From positions 1 to 64,000 of the forward strand of contig JANPBM010000066.1 in the NCBI GenBank assembly GCA_031430435.1: DNA of 64,000 nt, read 5' to 3'. Made by a program: the position numbers and the translations under genes. Position 1 is the first letter of the stretch; the number at the start of each line of letters is the position of its first letter. This document shows, in pieces, positions 51,943 to 60,003 of the stretch. The notes below the pieces were generated by a model. The model saw only the letters and a list, made by a program, of their open reading frames with translations. It was not told the origin of the DNA and ran no database searches. The DNA comes from JANNVK01 sp031430435. Lineage in GTDB: Bacteria > Acidobacteriota > Blastocatellia > Pyrinomonadales > Pyrinomonadaceae.

Positions 51943-52803
51943 ATGAACGCTATCGAATACAGACGCAACAACGAAAATAAAATTCAATGGTTCACCATCG
52001 CGGCGGTACTTTTTTATCACATTATGGCAATCGGAGCGTTTTTCACGTTCAGTTGGCAAAATTTGACGGTTGCTTTAATCAGTTGGTGGATTATCGGCAG
52101 TTTCGGGGTCGGACTCGGCTATCATCGGTTGCTCACGCACAAAGGTTTCAAAGCCCCGAAATGGTTGGAATATACGATGACGTTTTTGGGAACGCTCGGA
52201 ATGCAAGCCGGAGCAATTACTTGGGTTACAACGCATCGTTTGCATCATTCGTTTACCGATTCGGACACCGATCCGCATTCGGCGACAAAAGGAATTTGGT
52301 GGTCGCACATCGGTTGGATTTTCAAAGGCGCGGCACAGCAAAACGATGATGCGACGCACCGCAAATACTCGCCCGATTTGATGAAAGACAAAGTTCACGT
52401 CTTTTTGAATAAATACTACACGGTTCCGACCGTAATTTTAGCCGTAATTTTCTTTGTAATCGGCGGAATGCCAATGGTTTTTTGGGGAATTTTCTTACGG
52501 ACGGTTTGGGCGTGGCATTGCACTTGGTTTGTAAATTCGCTGACGCACGTTTTCGGTTCGCGGCGGTTTGAAACCGGCGAAGATTCACGCAATAACGCTT
52601 TTGTTGCCCTCGTCACATGGGGCGAAGGCTGGCACAATAATCATCACGCCAACGCCGTTTCCGCCCGACACGGCTTAACTTGGTACGAAGTAGATATAAA
52701 TTGGATGACGCTTAAAGTAATGGAAGCAATGGGTTTAGTGTCGCAAATAAAAGAACACAGCATCGAACAAACTGCAACAAAAACTTTGCGAAACGCCGCA
52801 TAA
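51943..52803 (+). CDS. Acyl-CoA/acyl-lipid desaturase, copy 1
   Basis: About 286 residues with the membrane-desaturase di-iron histidine boxes: HRLLTH, HRLHH and HNNHH in EGWHNNHHANAV. Four hydrophobic helices surround them. Such Delta9-type desaturases put a double bond into acyl chains and need an electron donor not seen nearby. I use ATG 51943 because AGGAATAA lies upstream and because copy 2 starts at the equivalent residue (MNxxEYRR). It is followed by a strong terminator, then by its paralogue. Desaturation fits with the storage-lipid genes downstream. Confidence 0.9.
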   Translation: MNAIEYRRNNENKIQWFTIAAVLFYHIMAIGAFFTFSWQNLTVALISWWIIGSFGVGLGYHRLLTHKGFKAPKWLEYTMTFLGTLGMQAGAITWVTTHRLHHSFTDSDTDPHSATKGIWWSHIGWIFKGAAQQNDDATHRKYSPDLMKDKVHVFLNKYYTVPTVILAVIFFVIGGMPMVFWGIFLRTVWAWHCTWFVNSLTHVFGSRRFETGEDSRNNAFVALVTWGEGWHNNHHANAVSARHGLTWYEVDINWMTLKVMEAMGLVSQIKEHSIEQTATKTLRNAA

Positions 52804-52814
52804 GCGAATTAGAA

Positions 52815-52875
52815 GGTAAAAAGATAAAAGGCAAAATTAAGAAGAGATTTCTTGAATTTGCCTTTTTATTTTACC
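52815..52875 (+). terminator. Intrinsic terminator of the GGCAAA family
   Basis: GGTAAAA...ATAAAAGGCAAA...AAGAA pairs with TTCTTGAATTTGCCTTTTTATTTTACC across a short loop, giving a long, nearly continuous stem followed by AT-rich DNA. It separates the two desaturase genes, so copy 2 must be driven by its own promoter. Confidence 0.8.
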
Positions 52876-52988
52876 GTAATTTCAGTATTACAAAAGTCTT
52901 ACAATTGCTTGCAAAATAATTTGTTACGATGATTTTACAGACCAAACCCTCGTAAGTCTCAGGTTTTTTAACAAGGAGTAAAAGTTAT

Positions 52989-53861
52989 ATGAATGTCGTC
53001 GAATACAGACGCGAAAATGAAAATAAAACTCAGTGGTTCACAATCGGGGCAATGATTGTTTATCACATTTTGGCGGTCGCCGCACTGTTTACGTTCAGTT
53101 GGCAGAATTTTGCGGTTGCCGCGTTGCTGTGGTGGTTGACCGGCAGTTTGGGAATCGGACTCGGTTTTCATCGGTTATTGACACACAAGGGTTTTAAAGT
53201 GCCGAAATGGTTGGAATATACGCTCACTCTTTTGGGAATGCTTTCATTGCAATCCGGAGCGATTGCTTGGGTTACGTCGCATCGAATGCACCACCTTTTT
53301 ACCGATGCCGACGGCGATCCGCACTCGCCGCGCGAGAAAGGTTTTTTGTGGTCGCACATCGTTTGGCTTTTCAAAGGTTCGGCGCAAGAAAACGACGAAG
53401 CAACCTGCCGAAAATATGCGCCCGATTTGATGAAAGACAAAGCTCACGTTTTTTTGAACAAGTATTTTATGGTTCCGACCGCGATTCTCGGTTTAATTCT
53501 GTTGGCTGTCGGCGGTTTTCCGATGGTTTTTTGGGGAATTTTCTTGCGTACGGTTTGGGGTTGGCATTGCACGTTTTTAGTAAATTCCGCCACGCATTTG
53601 TGGGGAACACGCCGTTTTGAAACAGGCGAAGATTCGCGCAATAACGGCTTGGTCGCGCTTTTGACGTTCGGCGAAGGTTGGCACAATAATCATCACGCAA
53701 ATCCTGTTTCTGCCAGACACGGATTGACTTGGTATGAAATCGACATCAACTGGATAACGCTTAAATTGTTGGAAGCAATGGGTTTAGTTACTCAGATGAA
53801 AGAACACAATATCGAAAAAACACGGGTGAAAACATTGCGGAAAACGGCAGAGGCAAAGTAG
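52989..53861 (+). CDS. Acyl-CoA/acyl-lipid desaturase, copy 2
   Basis: A 290-residue paralogue of the preceding desaturase, well over 60% identical by eye, with the same three histidine boxes (HRLLTH, HRMHH and HNNHH). AAGGAG lies upstream of ATG. Differences are concentrated in helices and in the loop DADGDPHSPREKGFLWSH (copy 1: DSDTDPHSATKGIWWSH), which may change chain-length or position preference. Being separately terminated and separately started, the two copies may respond to different signals such as temperature. Confidence 0.9.
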   Translation: MNVVEYRRENENKTQWFTIGAMIVYHILAVAALFTFSWQNFAVAALLWWLTGSLGIGLGFHRLLTHKGFKVPKWLEYTLTLLGMLSLQSGAIAWVTSHRMHHLFTDADGDPHSPREKGFLWSHIVWLFKGSAQENDEATCRKYAPDLMKDKAHVFLNKYFMVPTAILGLILLAVGGFPMVFWGIFLRTVWGWHCTFLVNSATHLWGTRRFETGEDSRNNGLVALLTFGEGWHNNHHANPVSARHGLTWYEIDINWITLKLLEAMGLVTQMKEHNIEKTRVKTLRKTAEAK

Positions 53862-53866
53862 AAAGT

Positions 53867-53906
53867 AAAAGGCAAAATCGATTTTTATCCGGTTTTGCCT
53901 TTTTTA
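53867..53906 (+). terminator. Intrinsic terminator of the GGCAAA family
   Basis: AAAAGGCAAAATCG (53867-53880) pairs with CGGTTTTGCCTTTT (53890-53903) with one G-T pair, followed by a T run to 53906. It lies directly after desaturase copy 2 and nearly repeats the stem seen at 52815. Confidence 0.85.
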
Positions 53907-53973
53907 TTTACAATTTTGGAATTGATTGTGGTAAATTATTATTTCAAAATTACCTGTTAAAAAGGAGTCAAAT

Positions 53974-54477
53974 ATGTTTCGTAATCTAAGTTTAATTTCA
54001 ATTATTTCAATCATCGGTATTTCTACGGCGTGCCAAACCGCCACGGCGCCGGGCAACACAAATTCCGGTACCGCGAACAACACCGTGATTATACCCGCGA
54101 ATTCGGCAGATTTACCGCCTGAGTTTGCGGGAAATATGACAACCATGAATTCAAACGCGCCGATTCCCGGCATTCCCGACCCGAAAACAATGAACGCCAA
54201 CAACGTCCCGAAGGGCATAACGCCGACTCCCGGCATTCCCGACCCGAAAGAGTTGAACAAACCGCAAGCGAAAAATACACCGAAAATCGAAGGTATTCCG
54301 ACCGAAAAAGAATTGAAAGAAATGATGAACAAAAAGGTTGATCCGAGCGAAGTTAATAACCCGAAAGGTTTGGTTCCAAAACCCGCAGTTTCAAACACGG
54401 CAACGAATACGGCAATGAATACAGCCGCTAACACAGAGGTCGGGAAACCGCTCAGAAAGCCGAAATTTAATCAATAA
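53974..54477 (+). CDS. Predicted lipoprotein with PGIPDPK repeats
   Basis: A 167-residue protein with a lipoprotein signal (LISIISIIGISTAC, lipobox STAC, Cys20). The mature part is low complexity, rich in Pro, Asn and Thr, and contains PGIPDPK twice and IEGIPTEKELKEM as a related third unit. This gives an extended, probably unstructured chain. No catalytic domain is visible. It may tether something to the outer membrane or simply be a surface spacer. AAGGAG lies 8 bases before ATG. Confidence 0.72.
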   Translation: MFRNLSLISIISIIGISTACQTATAPGNTNSGTANNTVIIPANSADLPPEFAGNMTTMNSNAPIPGIPDPKTMNANNVPKGITPTPGIPDPKELNKPQAKNTPKIEGIPTEKELKEMMNKKVDPSEVNNPKGLVPKPAVSNTATNTAMNTAANTEVGKPLRKPKFNQ

Positions 54478-54494
54478 TCGATTATTTTCAAACC

Positions 54495-54536
54495 GAAAAA
54501 ATGAGTTCGAGTTTCACAACTTCGGACTCATTTTTC
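54495..54536. terminator. Bidirectional terminator
   Basis: GAAAAAATGAGT...CGA (54495-54510) pairs with TCG...ACTCATTTTTC (54521-54536) across a short loop. A runs on one side and T runs on the other allow it to end both the lipoprotein transcript and the convergent phaR transcript. It overlaps the last codons of phaR. Confidence 0.78.
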
Positions 54537-55010
54537 TTCGTCCGAACCTTTTTTTCCCAGCAAAAGTTCTCGCATAACTTCCGCTCCCGGAATTATTTTT
54601 TCCCACATTTGCGGTGCGGCACTCGCCATTTCAAGCATTGCACGAAACCTATTATCGAATTCTTCCTTGGTTTTTAAGTACGCGTTGAAACTGGCGGAAA
54701 GATGATTGGTAAAAAAATCCTGCATCGATTCTTCGCGTGAACGCAAAAGTTGAAATAAAAACGGAGTCGGCAGAATGCTTTTTTTATCTTTTTCTTCTTC
54801 TAAAATTAACTGAATCAAGACGGCTTTTGTAACATCGTCTTTCGAAATCGAATCGATTACTTTGATGTCTTGACCTTCGCGGACAAGTTTCGTCAATTCG
54901 CTGTAATTCAAGTATGTTTGCGTTTCGGTATTATACAAACGGCGGTTTCCGTAACGCTTGATAACGAGTTGCGCGGGCGATTCGTTCGGGATTTTCTTTT
55001 GTCTTGCCAT
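54528..55010 (-). CDS. phaR: Polyhydroxyalkanoate regulator PhaR
   Basis: A 160-residue protein. The N-terminal PHB/PHA accumulation DNA-binding domain is clear (VIKRYGNRRLYNTETQTYLN followed by YSELTKLVREGQDIKVID), and the second half is the PHB_acc region with FLFQLLRSREESMQDFF. PhaR represses phasin genes and its own gene and is released when it binds PHA granules. The divergent phasin gene supports this. Matching palindrome-like sites lie 13 bases before phaR and before the phasin promoter. Confidence 0.93.
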   Translation of the reverse strand: MARQKKIPNESPAQLVIKRYGNRRLYNTETQTYLNYSELTKLVREGQDIKVIDSISKDDVTKAVLIQLILEEEKDKKSILPTPFLFQLLRSREESMQDFFTNHLSASFNAYLKTKEEFDNRFRAMLEMASAAPQMWEKIIPGAEVMRELLLGKKGSDEEK

Positions 55011-55022
55011 AACATATTATTT

Positions 55023-55038
55023 TATCACAAATGCGAGA
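55023..55038. promoter_or_regulatory. Candidate PhaR operator at phaR
   Basis: TATCACAAATGCGAGA is identical at 13 of 16 positions to the perfect inverted repeat at 55206-55221. It lies 13-28 bases upstream of the phaR start, a fitting place for autorepression. Confidence 0.45.
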
Positions 55039-55205
55039 CAAATAAAAAATTCGGACAATAAAGCCATCAAAGAGAACGAGTTGAAATGTTTTGCGATTGC
55101 ACAATAAAATAAGTATGGATTTGCTGGTATTATCGTTGGTTGATATTCTCAATAATAATTTTTACATTGATAAACTACTGTAATTAAATATAGTTACATA
55201 TTATT

Positions 55206-55221
55206 TTTCGCAAATGCGAAA
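55206..55221. promoter_or_regulatory. Candidate PhaR operator at the phasin gene
   Basis: TTTCGCAAATGCGAAA is a perfect 7-base inverted repeat with a 2-base centre, seven bases upstream of the phasin -35 element. It shares the CRCAAATGCGA core with the site before phaR. The rest of the 308-base phaR-phasin gap (55011-55318) holds this site, the promoter and no gene. Confidence 0.5.
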
Positions 55222-55228
55222 TTTTTAC

Positions 55229-55257
55229 TTGACAAGTTTATTTTTCCGGTTTAGGCT
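55229..55257 (+). promoter_or_regulatory. Promoter of the phasin gene
   Basis: TTGACA (55229-55234, perfect -35) and TAGGCT (55252-55257, weak -10) with a 17-base spacer. It is immediately downstream of the candidate PhaR operator. A transcript would start near 55264, about 55 bases before the phasin start. Confidence 0.55.
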
Positions 55258-55318
55258 AAGATTGTCAGTTAGAAATAAAGCTAACAAAGTTAATCTATTA
55301 AACGGAGAAATTATTAAA

Positions 55319-55771
55319 ATGAAAAAACAAGCCGCAGAAAACGTCAACAAAGTCGTTGAACTAACCCAAGACACCGCTAAAGCAACTTTGACCACCACGG
55401 TTGAAACCGCAAAATTAGCCGAAAATTCGCTGCAAGGTTTATACAAAGTCGGTTACGATATGAACGAAGCAGGTTTGAGCGTTGCGAAAGGATATTGGGA
55501 CGCGCTTTCAACCATCCGCAACGAATGGATTGACCTTTTTGAGCAAACAGGCGAAAAAGCGATCGATTCAATCGGAACATTGAGCAAAATGGAAATTCCT
55601 TTCCAAAAAGAAATCAGTGAAATTGGCGGAAGTATTTTTAACCAAGGCGAAAAAGTTTTCAATATGGCAACCGAGCAAGTTAAAAATGTTACCGAAACTG
55701 TTACAAAACAAGTTGAAAAAACTGCCGAAGTTGTTGGCGGCAAAGCGAAAAAAGCTACTTCAGGCAAATAG
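55319..55771 (+). CDS. phaP: Phasin-family granule protein, copy 1
   Basis: A 150-residue, almost entirely helical protein of the phasin kind: amphipathic heptads such as VNKVVELTQDTAKATLTTTV and LAENSLQGLYKVGYDMNEAG, ending in a Lys-rich tail (GGKAKKATSGK). Phasins coat polyhydroxyalkanoate granules and control their size. ATG 55319 is chosen because GGAG lies upstream; an earlier codon would place the promoter inside the gene. The divergent PhaR gene and the operator-like palindrome support a role in PHA storage, but no PHA synthase is in the window. Confidence 0.85.
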   Translation: MKKQAAENVNKVVELTQDTAKATLTTTVETAKLAENSLQGLYKVGYDMNEAGLSVAKGYWDALSTIRNEWIDLFEQTGEKAIDSIGTLSKMEIPFQKEISEIGGSIFNQGEKVFNMATEQVKNVTETVTKQVEKTAEVVGGKAKKATSGK

Positions 55772-55866
55772 TTTTAACAGAAAAACCTCGATAAAAATTG
55801 ACCGAAGCCTAGCGTTGAAATATACTCTAGGCTATCTTTTTGTAAAAAGTTAAAGGAAAATCGAAT

Positions 55867-56475
55867 ATGCCGAGAGCAAAAAAAGAAGACACAACAACAT
55901 CCGAAAAGTCCGAAAGCCAATCAACCGGCAATGCAATTCCAACCGAATGGGCGACTGCCGTTGTCAACCAAATGGTTGATGCCCAAAAAATGTGGCTGGA
56001 ATTGGTTACAAAACAGAATCAGCTTGTGTTCAAAACCGTTGCGGAAGTTTCGGGAATGACGAATAATGCACCGACCGAAGCACTTGCAGCGTGGGCTAAG
56101 CAAGGTATGGAAGGCTTTATTGAGGCTCAAAAACGTTGGTCGGAAATTGCGATGGCACAAAGTTCGCAGTTGATGGCGGCGGTTCAATCCGGTGCGAATT
56201 TTGCCGATCCGGCTGTACTTGGAGCATTGCAAGCCACGGCTGGACAAGGGCTTGAAACGATTGTCAAAATGCGGATGGCGTGGCTTGATTTTGCCGCTCA
56301 ACAAAACGCGCAAGTGATAGATTCGATGAAAAAGAGTTTGAATTTGGACGATACAAATCCGGCGGCGATGTTGGCAGATTTTGCCCAACAATCAATGAAC
56401 AGCTATGTCGAAGTGCAAAAACGCTGGCTCGATATGGCGATGCAACTGCCTTTTTTAAATAACGAAAAGAAATAA
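55867..56475 (+). CDS. Phasin-family or PhaE-like granule protein, copy 2
   Basis: A 202-residue helical protein with four related segments: AQKMWLELVTKQNQLV, AQKRWSEIAMAQSSQL, MRMAWLDFAAQQNAQV and VQKRWLDMAMQ. Each is an amphipathic helix, so the protein is an internal repeat of a phasin-like unit. The N-terminal 25 residues are polar and Ser/Thr-rich. An AAAGGA lies upstream of ATG. It follows the first phasin after 95 bases, without a strong terminator, and may be co-transcribed with it and with the following acetyltransferase gene. Confidence 0.8.
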   Translation: MPRAKKEDTTTSEKSESQSTGNAIPTEWATAVVNQMVDAQKMWLELVTKQNQLVFKTVAEVSGMTNNAPTEALAAWAKQGMEGFIEAQKRWSEIAMAQSSQLMAAVQSGANFADPAVLGALQATAGQGLETIVKMRMAWLDFAAQQNAQVIDSMKKSLNLDDTNPAAMLADFAQQSMNSYVEVQKRWLDMAMQLPFLNNEKK

Positions 56476-56484
56476 AAGAACATA

Positions 56485-57048
56485 ATGGGACAAAAAACTT
56501 CAAAACGAAAATATCCGTGGTCAACCGTAATTGACGGTAAAACATACACTTTGCGTCTGATGACAAAAAAAGACGGCGGTGCAATGTTAAAATTTGCACA
56601 GTCTCTGCCCGAAGACGATTTGCTCTTTTTAGCGATTGATATTACTGAAAAAGACGCGGTTGATAATTGGATTCACAACATCGAAGCCGGACGACTTCAT
56701 ACGATTTTGGTTGAAGCAGACGGAAAATTGGTCGGACACGGCAGTTTGATTCACGAAGAGCAAGTTTGGACGCGGCACATCGGCGGAATGATTCTGTTGC
56801 TTGCACCCGAAACACGCGGAAAAGGTCTCGGAAACATTCTGGCGGGCGAACTTTTCGGTTACGCCGAAGAAATCGGTTTGCGAAAAGTAATGGCAAGAAT
56901 GGCGGCAACGCAAAAAGGCGCGATTCAGGTTTTTGAAAAATTAGGCTTCAAAGCCGAAGCTCTTTTGACCGATTGCGTGATTGACCGCAACGACAAAACA
57001 CACGACTTAATTATTATGTCGTATGATGTTACGGGTTTTAATTTGTAA
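56485..57048 (+). CDS. GNAT-family N-acetyltransferase
   Basis: A 187-residue GNAT protein. The acetyl-CoA loop is in APETRGKGLGNILAGELF (R-G-x-G-L-G), preceded by WTRHIGGMILLL, and followed by MARMAATQKGAIQVFEKLGF. Its N-terminus has a beta strand TYTLRLMTKKDGGAML. The substrate is not predictable. It lies 9 bases after a phasin gene, so it may be involved in granule metabolism or be a passenger in that unit. Confidence 0.85.
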   Translation: MGQKTSKRKYPWSTVIDGKTYTLRLMTKKDGGAMLKFAQSLPEDDLLFLAIDITEKDAVDNWIHNIEAGRLHTILVEADGKLVGHGSLIHEEQVWTRHIGGMILLLAPETRGKGLGNILAGELFGYAEEIGLRKVMARMAATQKGAIQVFEKLGFKAEALLTDCVIDRNDKTHDLIIMSYDVTGFNL

Positions 57049-57076
57049 TTGAATTGCCTTTTTGAAGGAGAAATTT

Positions 57077-57289
57077 ATGACTTATATTGAAGTTTTACCG
57101 ACCTTAAAAACGTTAAATCATAAAGATAAAATTCGTGTGATTCAGTTTTTGGCGAATGAAGTTGCGAGAGAAGAAGATGTTTTTTTTGAAGAAGGAAAGA
57201 CCTATGAAATTTTTTCGCCGTATGAATCATTTGAGGCAGCGGGACAATTAAGAAAACTTCTTGAGGAAACGGAAAGCGTAAATGTCTAA
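57077..57289 (+). CDS. Small protein paired with an aspartic protease
   Basis: A 70-residue, acidic, helical protein (LPTLKTLNHKDKIRVIQFLA, EVAREEDVFFEEGKTYEI). No domain is recognised. AAGGAG lies upstream of ATG 57077, and the last 8 bases overlap the start of the following protease gene, so the two are translationally linked. This small-protein-plus-protease layout recalls antitoxin or adaptor partners of clan AA proteases in other bacteria, but a role cannot be assigned. Confidence 0.68.
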   Translation: MTYIEVLPTLKTLNHKDKIRVIQFLANEVAREEDVFFEEGKTYEIFSPYESFEAAGQLRKLLEETESVNV

Positions 57290-57698
57290 ATCTAACCGTT
57301 TTTTTTACAAATTAACGAATCAAGCATTTTCGCCGGAAGATGCCTTGCCGTTTTTGCCGCTCAAATTATCGAGAGACATTAAAACGGTTGAAGTTTTGGG
57401 TTTAGCAGATTCGGGAGCAACGATTAACGTTTTGCCGTATCAAGTTGGCTTAGAACTTGGCGGAGTTTGGGAAAATCAAATGCCGCTTGTCCGACTTGGC
57501 GGGAATCTGGGGAACTTTGAATCAAGAGGTTTAATTGTAATGGCACAAATTGCAGACTTTGAGCCTGTGAAGTTGGCATTTGCGTGGACGAAAGCTGAAA
57601 GTGTTCCCGTAATTTTAGGACAAACAAACTTCTTTTCACTATTTGATATATGCTTTTTTCGTCAAGACAACGAGTTTGAAATAAAGTTTAGAATATGA
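57282..57698 (+). CDS. Retropepsin-like aspartic protease (clan AA)
   Basis: A 138-residue protein with the catalytic motif D-S-G-A-T in GLADSGATINVLPYQVG (near residue 43). A later strand VPVILGQTNFFSLFDI matches the hydrophobic I-L-G-x flap-side element of retropepsins. A single lobe means that it must dimerise to be active. It starts inside the small upstream gene and its end overlaps the wax-ester synthase start in an ATGA, so the three are coupled. Proteins of this class are widespread in cyanobacteria and environmental bacteria, mostly without a known role. Confidence 0.78.
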   Translation: MSKSNRFFYKLTNQAFSPEDALPFLPLKLSRDIKTVEVLGLADSGATINVLPYQVGLELGGVWENQMPLVRLGGNLGNFESRGLIVMAQIADFEPVKLAFAWTKAESVPVILGQTNFFSLFDICFFRQDNEFEIKFRI

Positions 57699-59140
57699 GC
57701 CAAACCGAATTAAATCATCGTTTATCAACTCTCGACTCGGCTTTTCTCTATCTTGAGAAGCCCGAAGCACCGCTGCACATTGGCGGAACGAGTATTTTTG
57801 ACGGTCAAATTTCGTTTGATGAAGTCGTTCAACATATCGGCGACAGGCTTCATCTCATTCCGCGATATTTGCAAAAGGTTATGCCTGATCCGTTTAATCT
57901 TGGTCATCCGACGTGGGAAACAGACGAAAAATTCGACATCGCGCAACATATTTTTCATATCAAAGACAACAAGGAAATCACGCAAAACGAGTTGATGGCT
58001 CACGCGGGAAAAGTTCTTTCGGGTGTGATGGATCGTAGCAAACCGCTGTGGGAAATTCACATTGTCGAGAATATGGAAAGCAATCAGTCGGCGATGATTA
58101 CGAAAATTCATCATTGTATGGTCGATGGGATTTCGGGCGTTGATTTGATGAAAATTTTGTTTGATATTTCGCCGAAACCTTCACCGCCGCCACCTAAACC
58201 CGAACCGAAAGTTGCTCCGAAACCAAAAGACGCAACGCAAGTTTTTCTCGAATCGCTGATGGGTTCAATGCAAGAAGGAATGAATCGTTTTGTCGAATTG
58301 CAAACCGGCTTACTTCAATTAACACAGACATTCGCGCAGAATCCGCAGATGCTCGGTGCGATTCCGCACATTGCGGGAAACTTGCCGTCGATTACAACTC
58401 CGGCACCTGTTTTGCCGTTCAACAAACCTTGCGGCGGGACTCGACGGCTGGCTTGGACGCAATATTCGTTTGCCGAAGCTCGAGCAATTCGAGGGAACTT
58501 AAACGGAAGCGTCAACGACGTTGTTTTGACGATTTTGGTGATGGCAATTTCGCGTTATACCGAAATGCACGGCGATTCGGTTGCCGACAAAATTGTCCGA
58601 TTTATGATGCCTGTTTCGCTTCGTCAAAAAGAACAACGCGGAGCTTTGGGCAATCTGATTTCGATTTTGCCGGTTGAAATTCCGCTCGACATTAAAAATC
58701 CGCTTAAACTTTTCAAAGCTGTTAATCAAAAAACCGGCTTGATGAAAGCTACGCAAATGGCTTCGGGACTCGGAATGCTCGGAGCGGCTTTCGGCATTAT
58801 GCCAGCACCTGTGCAAGCCGCGTTGGGTGCGATTGCGAACCTGCCGTTTCCGGTTTTTAACACGGTTGCGACCAATGTTCCGGGACCGCAAGTGGCGATG
58901 TATATGAACGGAAAACGGATGATTGCCCAATATCCGTATGTGCCGATCGGTTATAATCTCGGTTTAGGAACGGCGATTTTCAGCTACGACGGCAAGCTGT
59001 TTTTCGGCATCGGTTCCGATACGCAAGCGATGGATGACGTGGAAAAGTTCCGCGAAATTTTGGACGAATGCTTTATCGAATTGCGAACGCTTGCCGGCGT
59101 GGAAGCAAACGAGTCGCAAGTCATGTCGGCAAAAAAATAG
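57695..59140 (+). CDS. Wax ester synthase/diacylglycerol acyltransferase (WS/DGAT)
   Basis: A 481-residue acyltransferase of the bifunctional WS/DGAT family. The catalytic H-H-x3-D-G is in KIHHCMVDGISGVDLM (near residue 140), preceded by the typical PLWEIHIVE block, and followed by NDVVLTILVMAI and NVPGPQVAMYMNG in the C-terminal half. It transfers acyl-CoA to a fatty alcohol or diacylglycerol to give wax esters or triacylglycerol. It overlaps the aspartic protease gene by four bases and is followed after 15 bases by a lipase-like gene, matching a storage-lipid role beside phasins. Confidence 0.92.
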   Translation: MSQTELNHRLSTLDSAFLYLEKPEAPLHIGGTSIFDGQISFDEVVQHIGDRLHLIPRYLQKVMPDPFNLGHPTWETDEKFDIAQHIFHIKDNKEITQNELMAHAGKVLSGVMDRSKPLWEIHIVENMESNQSAMITKIHHCMVDGISGVDLMKILFDISPKPSPPPPKPEPKVAPKPKDATQVFLESLMGSMQEGMNRFVELQTGLLQLTQTFAQNPQMLGAIPHIAGNLPSITTPAPVLPFNKPCGGTRRLAWTQYSFAEARAIRGNLNGSVNDVVLTILVMAISRYTEMHGDSVADKIVRFMMPVSLRQKEQRGALGNLISILPVEIPLDIKNPLKLFKAVNQKTGLMKATQMASGLGMLGAAFGIMPAPVQAALGAIANLPFPVFNTVATNVPGPQVAMYMNGKRMIAQYPYVPIGYNLGLGTAIFSYDGKLFFGIGSDTQAMDDVEKFREILDECFIELRTLAGVEANESQVMSAKK

Positions 59141-59155
59141 AACAAGGGGTAAAAA

Positions 59156-59998
59156 ATGGAAGTTGCAATCAGCAAAACAAAAAATAAATTGGTAAAAAAA
59201 CCGCGAAAAACAACAGAAGTAAGTTTATCGACCGCGATTGAAAGTATCGAAGGGATTTTTTTCGATAAAGATATGAAACCGTTCGAGTTGCCGATTTGGA
59301 TGGAATCTTTAATCGGTGTTGACTGGACGCTTTTGCACATTTCGCCGCTTTATTACGGTTGGGGCGTGCCGAAAGGCGACGGTTCGCCGGTGATTTTGGT
59401 TCCCGGTTTTCTGGCGACCGATTTTTATCTTTACGATTTATACTTTTGGTTGCAACGAATCGGTTACAAACCGTATCTTTCAAATATCGGTTGGAACGCC
59501 GATTGTTTGAATACATTGGTTAATAAACTTTCGGAAACGGTCGCCAAAGCACACGCGGAAACCGGCAAAAAAGTTCATTTAATCGGACATAGTTTGGGCG
59601 GAATTTTGTCGCGTTCGGCGGCGGCTCAAAACTTAGAAATTGTTGATTCGGTAATTACGTTGGGTTCGCCGTTTCGCGGTGTCAAATCGCATCCGTTTTT
59701 GATAGATATGTCCGAAAAAATCCGTCGCCGCATTTTTGTTAATCACAACGAAACTCATCCGCAAAATTGCTACACAGGCTACTGTGATTGCGTGGCAGTT
59801 TCCGCCATGCAAAAAGTTTTGCCGGAGACAATCAAAAAAACCGCGATTTATTCAAAAACCGACGGCGTTGTGCATTGGGAAAATTGCATCTACCGCGATG
59901 AAGATAAAAACTTTGAAGTTTCGGGAACACATTGCGGAATGGCATTTAATTATCAGGTTTATAAACTGATTGGGGAAAGATTGAAAAGCGAAAAATAG
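59156..59998 (+). CDS. Alpha/beta hydrolase, lipase-like
   Basis: A 280-residue protein with a lipase-type nucleophile elbow GHSLGG (in VHLIGHSLGGILSRSAA, near residue 143), the oxyanion segment ILVPGFLATDFYLYDLYFWL and GSPFRGVKSH. The catalytic His is likely in GTHCGMAFNY near the C-terminus, and the acid near DGVVHWENC. It is probably a triacylglycerol or ester hydrolase acting on stores made by the WS/DGAT gene, which it follows after 15 bases. Its last 70 bases are partially duplicated at 61722-61789, flanking a gene cassette. Confidence 0.82.
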   Translation: MEVAISKTKNKLVKKPRKTTEVSLSTAIESIEGIFFDKDMKPFELPIWMESLIGVDWTLLHISPLYYGWGVPKGDGSPVILVPGFLATDFYLYDLYFWLQRIGYKPYLSNIGWNADCLNTLVNKLSETVAKAHAETGKKVHLIGHSLGGILSRSAAAQNLEIVDSVITLGSPFRGVKSHPFLIDMSEKIRRRIFVNHNETHPQNCYTGYCDCVAVSAMQKVLPETIKKTAIYSKTDGVVHWENCIYRDEDKNFEVSGTHCGMAFNYQVYKLIGERLKSEK

Positions 59999-60003
59999 AC
60001 TTT

